Origin: Candidatus Aenigmatarchaeota archaeon
Lineage (GTDB): Archaea > Aenigmatarchaeota > Aenigmatarchaeia > PWEA01 > JACQIF01
NCBI GenBank assembly: GCA_016432325.1
Contig: CP066684.1
Coordinates: 455,018 to 519,017 of the forward strand
Direction of reading: 5' to 3'
Length of the DNA: 64,000 nucleotides
The notes under the pieces are model-generated. The model did no database searches. It was not told the origin of the DNA and saw nothing but the letters and a program-made list of their open reading frames with translations. The translations under genes and the position numbers were made by a program. Shown here one piece after another: positions 1 to 7,705 of the stretch. Each line of letters opens with the position of its first letter. Within the stretch, counting starts at the first letter, position 1.

Positions 1-897
1 ACGCTTCCTGCGCACCTCGAGTTCGCGGAGTATCTTCTCCATCTCCGCGACGAACGCCTCCGCCTTCTCTATGTAAGGATCGATCTTCGAACTCTCGACG
101 TCCTTTATCTCGCGGTGCTCCACGGCCTTGCGGAACTTCACGACGTCGTCGAGATAGTCAGCGTACTTGGAGTCTATCAGGCCCGGCTCGACCAGATATT
201 TCTTCATGTCGCCTGCCGCATGCATCGGGTGCGGAATGTCGCGACCCATGTACATCAGAACGGCCTCTTCCGCGCCTATCATGGCGAGATACAAATCTTC
301 CGCGATGAGCCACAGTTTGGCGCTCTTGGCGCGCGAGATGCGCCTCGGAACGTCGCCCCATCTCCTCTGCGAGGCTTCGGGCGTGGCCGCTATCTCTCCC
401 ATCTCGAGAAGGCGCTTGTGCGTGAGGAAGAAGCCCGTATCGTACGTCGGCATGCCGTCCTTCATGAGCTCGTAAGCGAGAGGCGTGAACGCGCGGACCA
501 TCTTGACGAACTCCGTTATGGTCCACACGGGCTGCGACGCGATGCGCTCGTCCAGCTTGCGGCCCGTGTCGTATATCCAGTCGTCCATCTCCACGCGCTG
601 CGCGTCCGTGAGCTTGTCGCGCGTGTCGTCGACGAGTATGACGAAGTCGAGATCGCTCTTCTTCTTGAACTCCCCGCGGACCGTCGAGCCCCAGACGATG
701 ACGGACTTTATCCACGGACCGTACTTGTCGAGAATCTTCTTGGTGAACTTCTTTGCCAGTTCGATGCGCTCCTGTCGCTGCCTCTCAAATTCGCGCTCGG
801 CCTTGGTCATCTTCTTCTTGGCCTTGCCGCTCTCCGGAGATATGGGTTTCAGAGTCTCCTTCTTTGCGGACCGTTTAGAACCCTTCTTTGCCACCAT
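1..897 (-). CDS. MNT-type nucleotidyltransferase fused to HEPN-like domain (3' end outside window)
   Basis: The frame is open from the ATG at 897 to the window edge (299 codons), so the C-terminus is missing. After a Lys-rich N-terminus there is a minimal-nucleotidyltransferase signature: WGSTVRGEF (the GS...G motif) followed by SDLDFVIL (the DxD metal ligands). The C-terminal half is helical and contains FRKAVEHRE, which fits the HEPN Rx4-6H motif. Such domains occur in MNT/HEPN toxin-antitoxin modules, where MNT AMPylates HEPN, and in housekeeping nucleotidyltransferases. Which applies here is inference. The gene has its own TATA-like box (about 930-942) and a GGTGAT Shine-Dalgarno-like sequence before the ATG. 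No separate partner gene is visible. Confidence 0.75.
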   Translation of the reverse strand, partial: MVAKKGSKRSAKKETLKPISPESGKAKKKMTKAEREFERQRQERIELAKKFTKKILDKYGPWIKSVIVWGSTVRGEFKKKSDLDFVILVDDTRDKLTDAQRVEMDDWIYDTGRKLDERIASQPVWTITEFVKMVRAFTPLAYELMKDGMPTYDTGFFLTHKRLLEMGEIAATPEASQRRWGDVPRRISRAKSAKLWLIAEDLYLAMIGAEEAVLMYMGRDIPHPMHAAGDMKKYLVEPGLIDSKYADYLDDVVKFRKAVEHREIKDVESSKIDPYIEKAEAFVAEMEKILRELEVRRKR

Positions 898-961
898 AAT
901 CACCGTGTCCTGCCTATCGTCAGAACGGTATCTATAAAAAGACCACTTCTGCGCGCCCAAC

Positions 962-2815
962 TTATCTAAATTCCTCTCTGGCCCACGTCTCAAGCTTCCT
1001 GGGACTCTTCTTCACCAGTTCGCCGGACATCCAGCCGTGCGCCAGTTCAGGGAACTCGAGAGTGCCCTCTATCGGCTTGAACATGTTCCTCTCCATTATT
1101 CTCTTTTCCAGCTCGACCTCTGCGGGACCGAGGCCGAAAAACTCCGGAGGCAGTTCCTCGGGCGGTATCCTGGCGTCGAGCATCTTGGCCATCGATTTGA
1201 GGGCTATGATAGTTTCTCCCCACCGCTGTTCCGGAGCGCGGCCGCCGCCCCACTCGTATGTCAGGTATCCTTTCTTGAAGCCGCGCTTGCGGAGCTCCCA
1301 CAGAAGCTTGTACAGGTTCACGTCTCCCCGTTCGACAGGATGCATCAGGTGATTGACTCCGGGATGCGAATTGACGTCCGTGTTCACCACGAACTCTCCT
1401 ATATCCAGAGGGAAGCTCTTGGCTTCGTCCCAGGGATCGTAGCCGTGCATGGCTATGTGCTCCCAGTCGATGGAAAGCCGTATGTTCGGGTGGCCTATTA
1501 CCTTTATCACGTGGTAGATGTGCGTCGGGCGCATGAGCCTGAACCTTCTCTGCCCCCTTCCTTCGCCCCCGCGGGCGTCAGGATTTTCAAAGAGAATCAT
1601 CACGCCTTCGCTGGAGAGCTTGTTCAGATACTTCTCGAAGTGGCCGCGTATGTAGGCGCCTGCGACAGCGTCCACCATTTTAATCTGGTCGTCGCGGTGG
1701 CCTTCAATCAGCTTGTCCGGACTTGCGCTTCCGCATATCGTAGTCCACATCGGGTCCCCGCGGTCATACAGCCACCACGCCACTATGCAATAGGCCATCC
1801 ATTCGGTGATGTCTTCGTTGAAGTGGCCCTCTTCCAAGAGTTCGCCGTGCAGAAGCTCGTGGAACTTCTTGCGTATCTCTTCCTTGTCGTCCTTCTCGAG
1901 CCCTATCTTCTTCATCACGGCCTCGAGCGTGGGCTCCTTGTTCCCCGCGTACTGCAGTTCCCTTTGCGCCCTTCCGGAGAGCGTGCGCCACATGTCTTCA
2001 AGGTTGTAGTTGCGCGCGAACTCCGTGATGTAGTGTTTTTTGGCGCCGGCGCTTTTTTTCAGCGTCTCGTATATTCCTTTGCCGTCGGGGCCCAGATACC
2101 TCCGGTTTGACTTGTAGACTCCTTCGTGAATCTGCGGCTGAGGATAGACGGCTGCGTGGAAGTTGACGTAGAGGGCTTTCAGGTCCTTCACCATCTTTAT
2201 GTATTCCTTCAGAGAGAGGTCCGCGTGTTCCCATATCTCCTTGTCCGCCTGCGTGAAATCGACAGTGACGTCTCCGTGTATCGCCCATTTCATTCCCTGC
2301 GCTTCTGAAAGGTGCTTCAAATCGTCCTTGTCCTTGGGCGTCAGGTGGTTGTAGCTCTCTATGTCTATGCGCATCACGTCGCAACCCTTGCCGAGGTTGC
2401 TCGCGACTTCTTCTATGACTGTCGCGCGGTCGGCCGTGGGCAGGCCGGACGTGACGCCGACAAGGAAGTTCTTCGATTCTAAGCCATCCCACGCCTTCTT
2501 GCGCTCGATCGCAGGGATTGACGATTTTATCTGTTCGCGCACCTCGAAGAACTTGGAGACGTACTTCTCCAGCTTGCCCTTGACTTTGAACTCCCGCTTC
2601 AGTTCGCTCACGGTCTTCTTGCCGAATATTACCTTGCCGTCCACGAGCACCACAGGAAACGCGTCCACCCCTTTCGTAAGCGCCATTGCTTCCTGACGCA
2701 TCGACGGATACTTGTCAACGTCGTACTCTGTGAAGGAGACTCCGTTCTCTCTGAGAAAGTTCTTGACCTCTATCGAAAGACTGTCATCCTTGACGTATAC
2801 GCGTACGACAGCCAT
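962..2815 (-). CDS. glutaredoxin-like domain fused to xylose-isomerase/AP-endonuclease-type TIM barrel
   Basis: 617 aa. Residues 1-80 look like a glutaredoxin/thioredoxin fold (start MAVVRVYVKDD, cis-Pro loop DAFPVVLVDG), but the usual CxxC is replaced by DDSLS, so the domain is probably not redox-active. Residues about 110-600 resemble a sugar-phosphate isomerase/epimerase TIM barrel: acidic and His-containing strands such as VMRIDIES, WAIHGDVT, VNFHAAVY, ILFENPDAR and LSIDWEHIAMHG are candidate metal ligands. A GGGGGA-type SD precedes the ATG. The gene lies 32 nt downstream of the coiled-coil gene at 2848-4077 and probably shares its transcript. The substrate is unknown; a nuclease or isomerase role is inference. 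Confidence 0.7.
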   Translation of the reverse strand: MAVVRVYVKDDSLSIEVKNFLRENGVSFTEYDVDKYPSMRQEAMALTKGVDAFPVVLVDGKVIFGKKTVSELKREFKVKGKLEKYVSKFFEVREQIKSSIPAIERKKAWDGLESKNFLVGVTSGLPTADRATVIEEVASNLGKGCDVMRIDIESYNHLTPKDKDDLKHLSEAQGMKWAIHGDVTVDFTQADKEIWEHADLSLKEYIKMVKDLKALYVNFHAAVYPQPQIHEGVYKSNRRYLGPDGKGIYETLKKSAGAKKHYITEFARNYNLEDMWRTLSGRAQRELQYAGNKEPTLEAVMKKIGLEKDDKEEIRKKFHELLHGELLEEGHFNEDITEWMAYCIVAWWLYDRGDPMWTTICGSASPDKLIEGHRDDQIKMVDAVAGAYIRGHFEKYLNKLSSEGVMILFENPDARGGEGRGQRRFRLMRPTHIYHVIKVIGHPNIRLSIDWEHIAMHGYDPWDEAKSFPLDIGEFVVNTDVNSHPGVNHLMHPVERGDVNLYKLLWELRKRGFKKGYLTYEWGGGRAPEQRWGETIIALKSMAKMLDARIPPEELPPEFFGLGPAEVELEKRIMERNMFKPIEGTLEFPELAHGWMSGELVKKSPRKLETWAREEFR

Positions 2816-2847
2816 TCGTCAATCTCCCCCATATCCAGCCATGCGCA

Positions 2848-4077
2848 TCACTCGCGTTCGAGCGGGTATCTCTGCAGCTTCATCCCGCCGGTCATCTCCT
2901 TTATCGCGTCGTAGAGCGCTATCGTCTCCTCTTTGACGGTCTTCTCAAGGACGTCTTTGACAGTCGAACCTCCTGCCAACGAACCTCTCAGATAGGTCTC
3001 TGCGGTTTTCGCCGATTCGGACGCGGCCTTGTGAAGCTTCCTGACGACCGTCTCTTCCTCCTCGGCCTCTTCCTTCGGCGCCTCCATCTCGCGCTCGCCG
3101 CGGAACTCCTCGAGGCTCTTCATCAGCGCGTCCTCCTTATCCTTTATCTCCTTCTTCTTCGCGATTATCTCGTCTGCGCTCTTCAGCGAACTGTCTATCG
3201 TTATCCGCATCCCCTCTATCTCCTTGCCGCGGTTGACGACCTGGTCCCTGCGTATCGATATTTCGATGTAGATGTAGAAGGGGTACGCCTCCTCGCCTTC
3301 CATGAAAGTGCGCGACTCCTGAATCATCTGCCTGCCTGGTATGAGAGCGCCCCTCCACGCCGCAAGATCGACGCCTGCGACGCTCGTCATGTAACCCTCT
3401 ATCAGCATCGGGTTTGAAAGAAGATCCGCCGGAGCGTGCTCCGAAACCTTCATCTTGTGCATGGCGTCTATGTACGGCCTCAACGATGCCTTGTAGTTCT
3501 CGAGAGACGCGTTTCGCGCGTTCAGTTCCTCCCGCAGGACGCGCACGCGTTCTTCGACGGCCTTGCTGAACGTATCGCGCCACTGCTGGAACTGCTTCCA
3601 CTTGATTTGCAGGATGCTCTTCTCGGACTTAGATATCTTCAGGTCGTCGATGTCGCGCTCGCTCTTTATCTTGAAGAAGTCGGCGACGATCGACGGGAAC
3701 CTTCCCGCGCGCGCGAGCTGGAACATGCTGTTCGGGGACTGCATGTCTATGAAGTCCATGTAATCGGACTTGAGAACGTCGAGATTGTTCTTCCTGTGGT
3801 GTTCCAGCGCGTTCTCGAACTTCCTCAGGTCGTGCTTCAGCAGCTCGAGCGCGTGCCTCTGCTCGCCTATGTAAATCATTATCTGCGCGAGGCGCCCTTC
3901 TGTCGCCTGACGGCGCTGCATCACTTCGGCGTGGTGCGCGGTCTTGGGGTTGATGTAGAGCCAGTCGTCGGTCTTTTTGACAGTATACCCGCGCTTCACC
4001 AGCCAGTCGAGCATCCCGAAGTAGGCCTGCTGCGTCGGTATGCCCAGCTCTGCCGTTACCTTGAGTTCCTTTTTCAT
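2848..4077 (-). CDS. conserved-looking coiled-coil protein, function unknown
   Basis: 409 aa, soluble. The N-terminus (about 1-60) looks like a small winged-helix-like domain (ELGIPTQQAYFGMLDWLVKR). Two long charged helical stretches follow (about 65-115 and 165-200), then a mixed domain, another coiled coil (about 290-320) and an acidic EEAEEEE patch. The ATG is preceded by a strong SD (GGAGG, 8-nt spacing) and a TATA box near 4107-4117. It sits between small membrane-protein genes and the TIM-barrel fusion. I do not recognise the family. A cytoplasmic partner of the neighbouring membrane proteins is a guess from position only. Confidence 0.65.
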   Translation of the reverse strand: MKKELKVTAELGIPTQQAYFGMLDWLVKRGYTVKKTDDWLYINPKTAHHAEVMQRRQATEGRLAQIMIYIGEQRHALELLKHDLRKFENALEHHRKNNLDVLKSDYMDFIDMQSPNSMFQLARAGRFPSIVADFFKIKSERDIDDLKISKSEKSILQIKWKQFQQWRDTFSKAVEERVRVLREELNARNASLENYKASLRPYIDAMHKMKVSEHAPADLLSNPMLIEGYMTSVAGVDLAAWRGALIPGRQMIQESRTFMEGEEAYPFYIYIEISIRRDQVVNRGKEIEGMRITIDSSLKSADEIIAKKKEIKDKEDALMKSLEEFRGEREMEAPKEEAEEEETVVRKLHKAASESAKTAETYLRGSLAGGSTVKDVLEKTVKEETIALYDAIKEMTGGMKLQRYPLERE

Positions 4078-4129
4078 CGTTCGGCCTCCTGTCCAATTGG
4101 GTTCAGAACGATTTAAACGTTGGAGAGAA

Positions 4130-4624
4130 CTAATCCTTCTTGCCGCCGGCTATCCACCAGACTCCCAGCGCGATTATGACCAGGAAAAACGCCAGTCCGA
4201 GGCCTCCGCCGATACGGATGTTGTTCAGGCCTATCAGTTCAGGGCCTCCTGCTGCTATGAAGATTACGAGCGCTATCATTATGAAGACCGCGCCTGTCCA
4301 TTTCGGGTGGGATTCCCAGATATGCTTGCCGCCGCCCTGCTTGATACCTGTCGCCTCGGCCATGATGAGTAGCGTCAGGACGGTCGCCACTATTACCATG
4401 AAGCCCAGCACGACTCCCTCCAAAAATGGGAAGAGCGTGCCGCCCAGAGGCAGCGCCAGGAAGCCCGCGAGCAGCGCGATCATGCCTCGGATGGACTTGT
4501 CCTTGGGAACGCTCACGTGGTCGAGGATTCCGTAGACTATGGCAATGGCCAGGAGAAATGGGATTATGTAAGCGAATATGCCCGCGTCCGACAGAGCCTG
4601 CACGCCGCGTTCAACCAAAGCCAT
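4130..4624 (-). CDS. small integral membrane protein (about 5 TM), unknown
   Basis: 164 aa with about five hydrophobic segments, a short loop with VPKDKSIRG and a C-terminal GGKKD. It aligns loosely with the product of the upstream gene at 4704-5225: both have an xVYGIL segment, a Lys-containing loop and a hydrophilic EHP/ESHP loop before the last TM segments. This suggests an ancient duplication. It has its own TATA box (TTTTATATAG, about 4643-4652), separated from the upstream gene by a strong hairpin. Function unknown. Confidence 0.7.
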   Translation of the reverse strand: MALVERGVQALSDAGIFAYIIPFLLAIAIVYGILDHVSVPKDKSIRGMIALLAGFLALPLGGTLFPFLEGVVLGFMVIVATVLTLLIMAEATGIKQGGGKHIWESHPKWTGAVFIMIALVIFIAAGGPELIGLNNIRIGGGLGLAFFLVIIALGVWWIAGGKKD

Positions 4625-4669
4625 GGTATCACTTGACCCGGAATCTATATAAAACGCTATGTGTTTTGA

Positions 4670-4697
4670 AGTTCCCTCGCCGCTGGCGAAGGGAACT
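4670..4697 (-). terminator. hairpin between two membrane-protein genes
   Basis: Perfect inverted repeat AGTTCCCT / AGGGAACT enclosing an inner CGCC / GGCG stem with a GCT loop and one bulged A. It lies just after the stop codon of the gene at 4704-5225 and ahead of the promoter of the next gene. An RNA terminator or processing stem is the simplest reading. No U-tract follows directly, so intrinsic termination is uncertain. Confidence 0.55.
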
Positions 4698-4703
4698 ATA
4701 TGC

Positions 4704-5225
4704 CTACTTGCCGCCCTTGCCGCTCCCCATGTACGCGTAATAGAGCATCTGGAAGATGAACAGGAGCGTCAGCAAAGTGATTGCGTTTCTCGTGCCTATC
4801 AGAGGCACCTCGAAGTCTCCCAGAAGACCGAAGCCGAAGGTCACCAGCATCAGAAGTATGATTCCGGCGCCGATTATAGTGAAGTGCGGATGCTCCTTGA
4901 GGTTCTCCGCGCCCTTGCCCCTCAGGCCGAATACTTCAAGCAGGAAGGTGAGTATGAACAGACCCACGAAAACCCATACCAAGGAGATGAAGTTCGCTTC
5001 GAAGAAGGCAACGAACGCGCGGTTGGCCGCGGCGAAGAACGCGAAGACCAGGGCGAGCAGGACGTTCACGCCGTTGTTCTGGAAGAGCGCGAAACTCTTG
5101 TTCTGCTTGCCGACCGTGGCGAGTATGCCGTAAACCGTCGCGAACGTGAAGAAGAGCGCGAGCCATTCGACAGGGACGCTTGGTATTCCAGTCGCGCTTC
5201 CAAAGAAGCCTGAAGTGTGGGACAT
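4704..5225 (-). CDS. small integral membrane protein (about 5 TM), unknown
   Basis: 173 aa, mostly hydrophobic helices (about 20-38, 50-70, 78-100, 120-140, 148-168) and a Gly/Lys-rich tail. It shares TM spacing and the VYGIL and EHP loop features with the product of 4130-4624. The gene lies 2 nt downstream of 5228-5869, so the two are probably co-transcribed and translationally coupled. No catalytic motif is visible. Function unknown. Confidence 0.7.
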   Translation of the reverse strand: MSHTSGFFGSATGIPSVPVEWLALFFTFATVYGILATVGKQNKSFALFQNNGVNVLLALVFAFFAAANRAFVAFFEANFISLVWVFVGLFILTFLLEVFGLRGKGAENLKEHPHFTIIGAGIILLMLVTFGFGLLGDFEVPLIGTRNAITLLTLLFIFQMLYYAYMGSGKGGK

Positions 5226-5227
5226 TG

Positions 5228-5869
5228 TCAGGCCTCCAGGTCGTCTATCTGGCGCTGAATATCGCGGACGAGCCGTTCCTGTTCGTCCAGCTGTCTTTCG
5301 AGGCTCCTCTTCCTTCTCGGATCAGTCGCCGCGTCATAGTCCCGACGCACTTCCACCGTCTTTTTCTGCTCTCTCTCCAGCCTCTTCTTCAGCTTCTCTA
5401 CGTCCTTGCTCCTGTCCCTCTCCTCTTCCTGGTCCTCATGGCGCGACTTCAGCTTCTCCCCGAATTTCTGGCCGAGCTTGAAGCGGGCGCCGACATCGGC
5501 CGGATGCCAAATCCTCGTAAGGAAGAAGTACCCGAGACCGAAGGCTATCGTAGCCCACAGCCAGACGATGAGCCAGGACGCAAGGATTCCGTACCATCCC
5601 GAATAGACGAGCATGATGTAGACGGCCAGGCCGAAGAGCGTGCCCAGCGCCTTGTTCTCCTGGAATGTATGCATCCCCCGGCTTATGATATAGATGTAGA
5701 TTAGCAGCACTATGTGCGGCACGAAGAACGCGAAGAGCAGGTCGTGCTGCGGGACGCCTGTTATGCAGCCGTACGTGTTCGTTCCGACACAGTCCGGTAC
5801 CTTCAGCACTTGACGGAGAAGGATGTCTGCGATGTCGTTGCTTCCTGTTCCGAGGTTGTGGAAAGACAT
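5228..5869 (-). CDS. membrane protein with cytoplasmic coiled-coil tail, unknown
   Basis: 213 aa. An N-terminal region with two Cys (PDCVGTNTYGC) precedes about three TM segments (about 44-65, 75-95, 98-118). A highly charged coiled coil follows (about 140-213, EEERDRSKDVEKLKKRLE and similar). A TATA-like TTTTTATATT (about 5910-5920) lies upstream. It is first of a short operon with 4704-5225. The topology suggests a membrane anchor presenting a cytoplasmic coiled coil. Function unknown. Confidence 0.68.
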   Translation of the reverse strand: MSFHNLGTGSNDIADILLRQVLKVPDCVGTNTYGCITGVPQHDLLFAFFVPHIVLLIYIYIISRGMHTFQENKALGTLFGLAVYIMLVYSGWYGILASWLIVWLWATIAFGLGYFFLTRIWHPADVGARFKLGQKFGEKLKSRHEDQEEERDRSKDVEKLKKRLEREQKKTVEVRRDYDAATDPRRKRSLERQLDEQERLVRDIQRQIDDLEA

Positions 5870-5956
5870 TGGACCACTTTTAAGACTGTTTTAATTGAAA
5901 AGAACAGAATATAAAAAGATAAAGGGAGGGAACCGGGTTTAAAAAACGGTTCTCCT

Positions 5957-6301
5957 CTAGGCGGGCGGCGGACGCAGAGCCGCAGGCCACCTTACGTGAT
6001 AGTTGTCCACTACCGTGTTTGTGGCCGCGTTTCTTTCAAGTCCATCGTACACGAGTTGCGCATCCGGCAGTCGCTGAGCCAGCTGCTCCTCGAATCTCCT
6101 GCCGCTGTTGCCGGGATTGCGACTCGCCCATTCCCGAACAGCCGTTCTCTTCTCTTCTGGAGTCTGCACTCTTTGCAGAGCCTCCACGTAGAAAGGCTCG
6201 CGATTCTCTCTCGGCTGATCCGGAGGCAAATCTATCAAGTCCGTTTCCGCGTCAAACCGGCGCTCTGTGCGCGCTCTCCAATACTGCAATACAGTTGTCA
6301 T
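5957..6301 (-). CDS. hypothetical protein, 114 aa
   Basis: Soluble, Arg-rich protein of unrecognised family. The ATG is preceded by GGAGG at good spacing, and it lies 2 nt after the end of the upstream gene (6304-6552). It is the last gene of a small operon that starts near 7204. Downstream (5890-5956) is AT-rich with an inverted repeat GAACCG / CGGTTC around a T-run, a plausible terminator. Confidence 0.5.
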   Translation of the reverse strand: MTTVLQYWRARTERRFDAETDLIDLPPDQPRENREPFYVEALQRVQTPEEKRTAVREWASRNPGNSGRRFEEQLAQRLPDAQLVYDGLERNAATNTVVDNYHVRWPAALRPPPA

Positions 6302-6303
6302 AT

Positions 6304-6552
6304 CTAGTGCTCCTCCTCTCCTTCGATCACGGAATCGCCTCGTGTTCCTCTGCTTCCGTAGCTGACTGTCCTGTGTCTGAAGGCATCGAATGCCCTGTTC
6401 GAATCCAACATCTCGCCAAGCCTTCTTCCTTCCTCAAGTCTTGCGCGGTCTGTTTGGTTTCTCGCTTGCCATGTCTGATAGGCAGTATAACCGAGCGCCA
6501 ATACGCCTATTGTTATGGCGCCTCCGGCTACCGCACTTTCTACGTCTACCAT
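6304..6552 (-). CDS. single-TM small protein with C-terminal RHRxVSYGSRGxRG motif
   Basis: 82 aa. One N-terminal TM helix (about residues 7-28, Ala/Gly/Val rich) is followed by a charged region and a C-terminal segment, FDAFRHRTVSYGSRG. Almost the same segment ends the 175-aa protein encoded just upstream (FDAYRHRHVSYGSRG). A G-rich SD (GAGGGGG) lies upstream of the ATG. Family and function are not recognised. Confidence 0.6.
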   Translation of the reverse strand: MVDVESAVAGGAITIGVLALGYTAYQTWQARNQTDRARLEEGRRLGEMLDSNRAFDAFRHRTVSYGSRGTRGDSVIEGEEEH

Positions 6553-6588
6553 TTTATTACACCCCCTCGAGTCTCCTCAAGATCATGA

Positions 6589-7116
6589 CTAGTTCGTGCT
6601 CGGTCCGCGCACGCCGCGGCTCCCGTAGCTCACGTGCCTGTGCCTGTATGCGTCGAATTGCGTCGCGTACTCGGCGAATTCCGCCGCGAGAGTTTGGTAC
6701 TGCTTCTCCATCGCGGCGAATCTCTTGTTCATCTTGTCAACATCCGGCGAGTCCTTGCCCATCGGCTTGCCCTCGGCGGCGAATATGCCCGCGAGTTCCG
6801 CAACGCCCGGCACCAACGCGATTGTGTTGAAGAAGTTCGTGTTCAGGGACTGGCCTATGGCGAATTCGACAGGCATCCTCCCCTTGTCGATGAACTGCAT
6901 CTGATTCCATGAGGTCGGTATCGCATCGTTCCTCTGTAGAATATCCAGGTACGGGTTGTCCTCTTCGGCTGGTTTAAGCTTCTGCATGACGGTCCTGTAA
7001 TTGCTCAGTTCTGTTTTCATCGACTCTACAATCTTTCCCAGATGACCAATCTGCCTGCTGTTATCTGCCCCAAGCTGTATCATCACTTCTATCGGATCCT
7101 GCTGTACATGCACCAT
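6589..7116 (-). CDS. hypothetical protein sharing C-terminal motif with its neighbour
   Basis: 175 aa, mainly helical and soluble. It has a central hydrophobic stretch (FFNTIALVPGVAELAGIF), a coiled-coil-like region (about 115-150) and the C-terminal motif FDAYRHRHVSYGSRGVRG that recurs in the 82-aa neighbour. It starts 1 nt after the stop of a 28-codon ORF (7118-7204), which suggests coupling. Unknown function. Confidence 0.6.
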   Translation of the reverse strand: MVHVQQDPIEVMIQLGADNSRQIGHLGKIVESMKTELSNYRTVMQKLKPAEEDNPYLDILQRNDAIPTSWNQMQFIDKGRMPVEFAIGQSLNTNFFNTIALVPGVAELAGIFAAEGKPMGKDSPDVDKMNKRFAAMEKQYQTLAAEFAEYATQFDAYRHRHVSYGSRGVRGPSTN

Positions 7117-7117
7117 A

Positions 7118-7204
7118 TCACTTCACCCCTGCAATGCGTCTGGCGGCCTTTGTGAGGCCGCGCAGCGCCTTTGAAACCGTCCTTGCGAATTTTATTGCAA
7201 CCAT
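7118..7204 (-). CDS. putative 28-aa basic peptide
   Basis: ATG at 7204, stop TGA at 7118-7120. The peptide is strongly basic and amphipathic (MVAIKFARTVSKALRGLTKA and a similar tail). Two TATA-like boxes upstream (about 7222-7229 and 7240-7248) place the transcription start within a few nt of this ATG, and its stop abuts the start of the 175-aa gene. It is therefore the probable first cistron of the 7204-5957 operon. Whether the peptide is functional is unproven. Confidence 0.45.
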   Translation of the reverse strand: MVAIKFARTVSKALRGLTKAARRIAGVK

Positions 7205-7235
7205 TTGCCACACCACTGTCACTTTATAGTAGCTA

Positions 7236-7640
7236 CTAGTATATATAGCTTATTTCGTCCTCGGAAACGCTTTTAACGGGCTTATCGGAGCGTATTGAGC
7301 CTGTTCCTACGTTTAAGGCGCCCACGGGGTCGGTCTTGCCACTATACGCCAAGGCCCCATAACACGCCAGATCTATGACTTCCTTGGCCTCCGGAAGGCC
7401 GTATCCGGACATGTCGCGCCTGTGGAGCTGCGTGGTGAACATTACAGTCTTCAGAATGTTGTCGCCTGTAACGGCTTTGTTTGAAAGGTCCTTGAGGCCG
7501 TTGACAACCGCAGTCACATCGTTCTGGCTCCTGTGAACGTTAGTCGCCACCATGATCGCGACAGGCGAAAAGAGCCCTTCCTTGCAGGGGCGCGACCCGC
7601 GCAATTCCCTTACCATCTGTTCCACAGGATCTATGGCCAT
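7236..7640 (-). CDS. hypothetical protein, 134 aa
   Basis: Soluble protein without a recognised motif. A TATA-like TTAAATAG (about 7660-7669) lies about 25 nt upstream of the ATG, implying a leaderless mRNA. The last codons (ending ...SYIY) are written over the CTATATATA box of the following operon, so coding sequence and promoter overlap. Function unknown. Confidence 0.55.
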   Translation of the reverse strand: MAIDPVEQMVRELRGSRPCKEGLFSPVAIMVATNVHRSQNDVTAVVNGLKDLSNKAVTGDNILKTVMFTTQLHRRDMSGYGLPEAKEVIDLACYGALAYSGKTDPVGALNVGTGSIRSDKPVKSVSEDEISYIY

Positions 7641-7705
7641 ACGCGTAGAACGAACGTAAGCTATTTAACCACCACTTGGTAGATAGTTTAAATATGGCTT
7701 TCCTG

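Noticed and set aside
115-969. Long plus-strand ORFs at the left end
   Set aside because: They lie opposite the nucleotidyltransferase frame, are Arg/Leu-rich and lack motifs; the minus strand has clear catalytic signatures.
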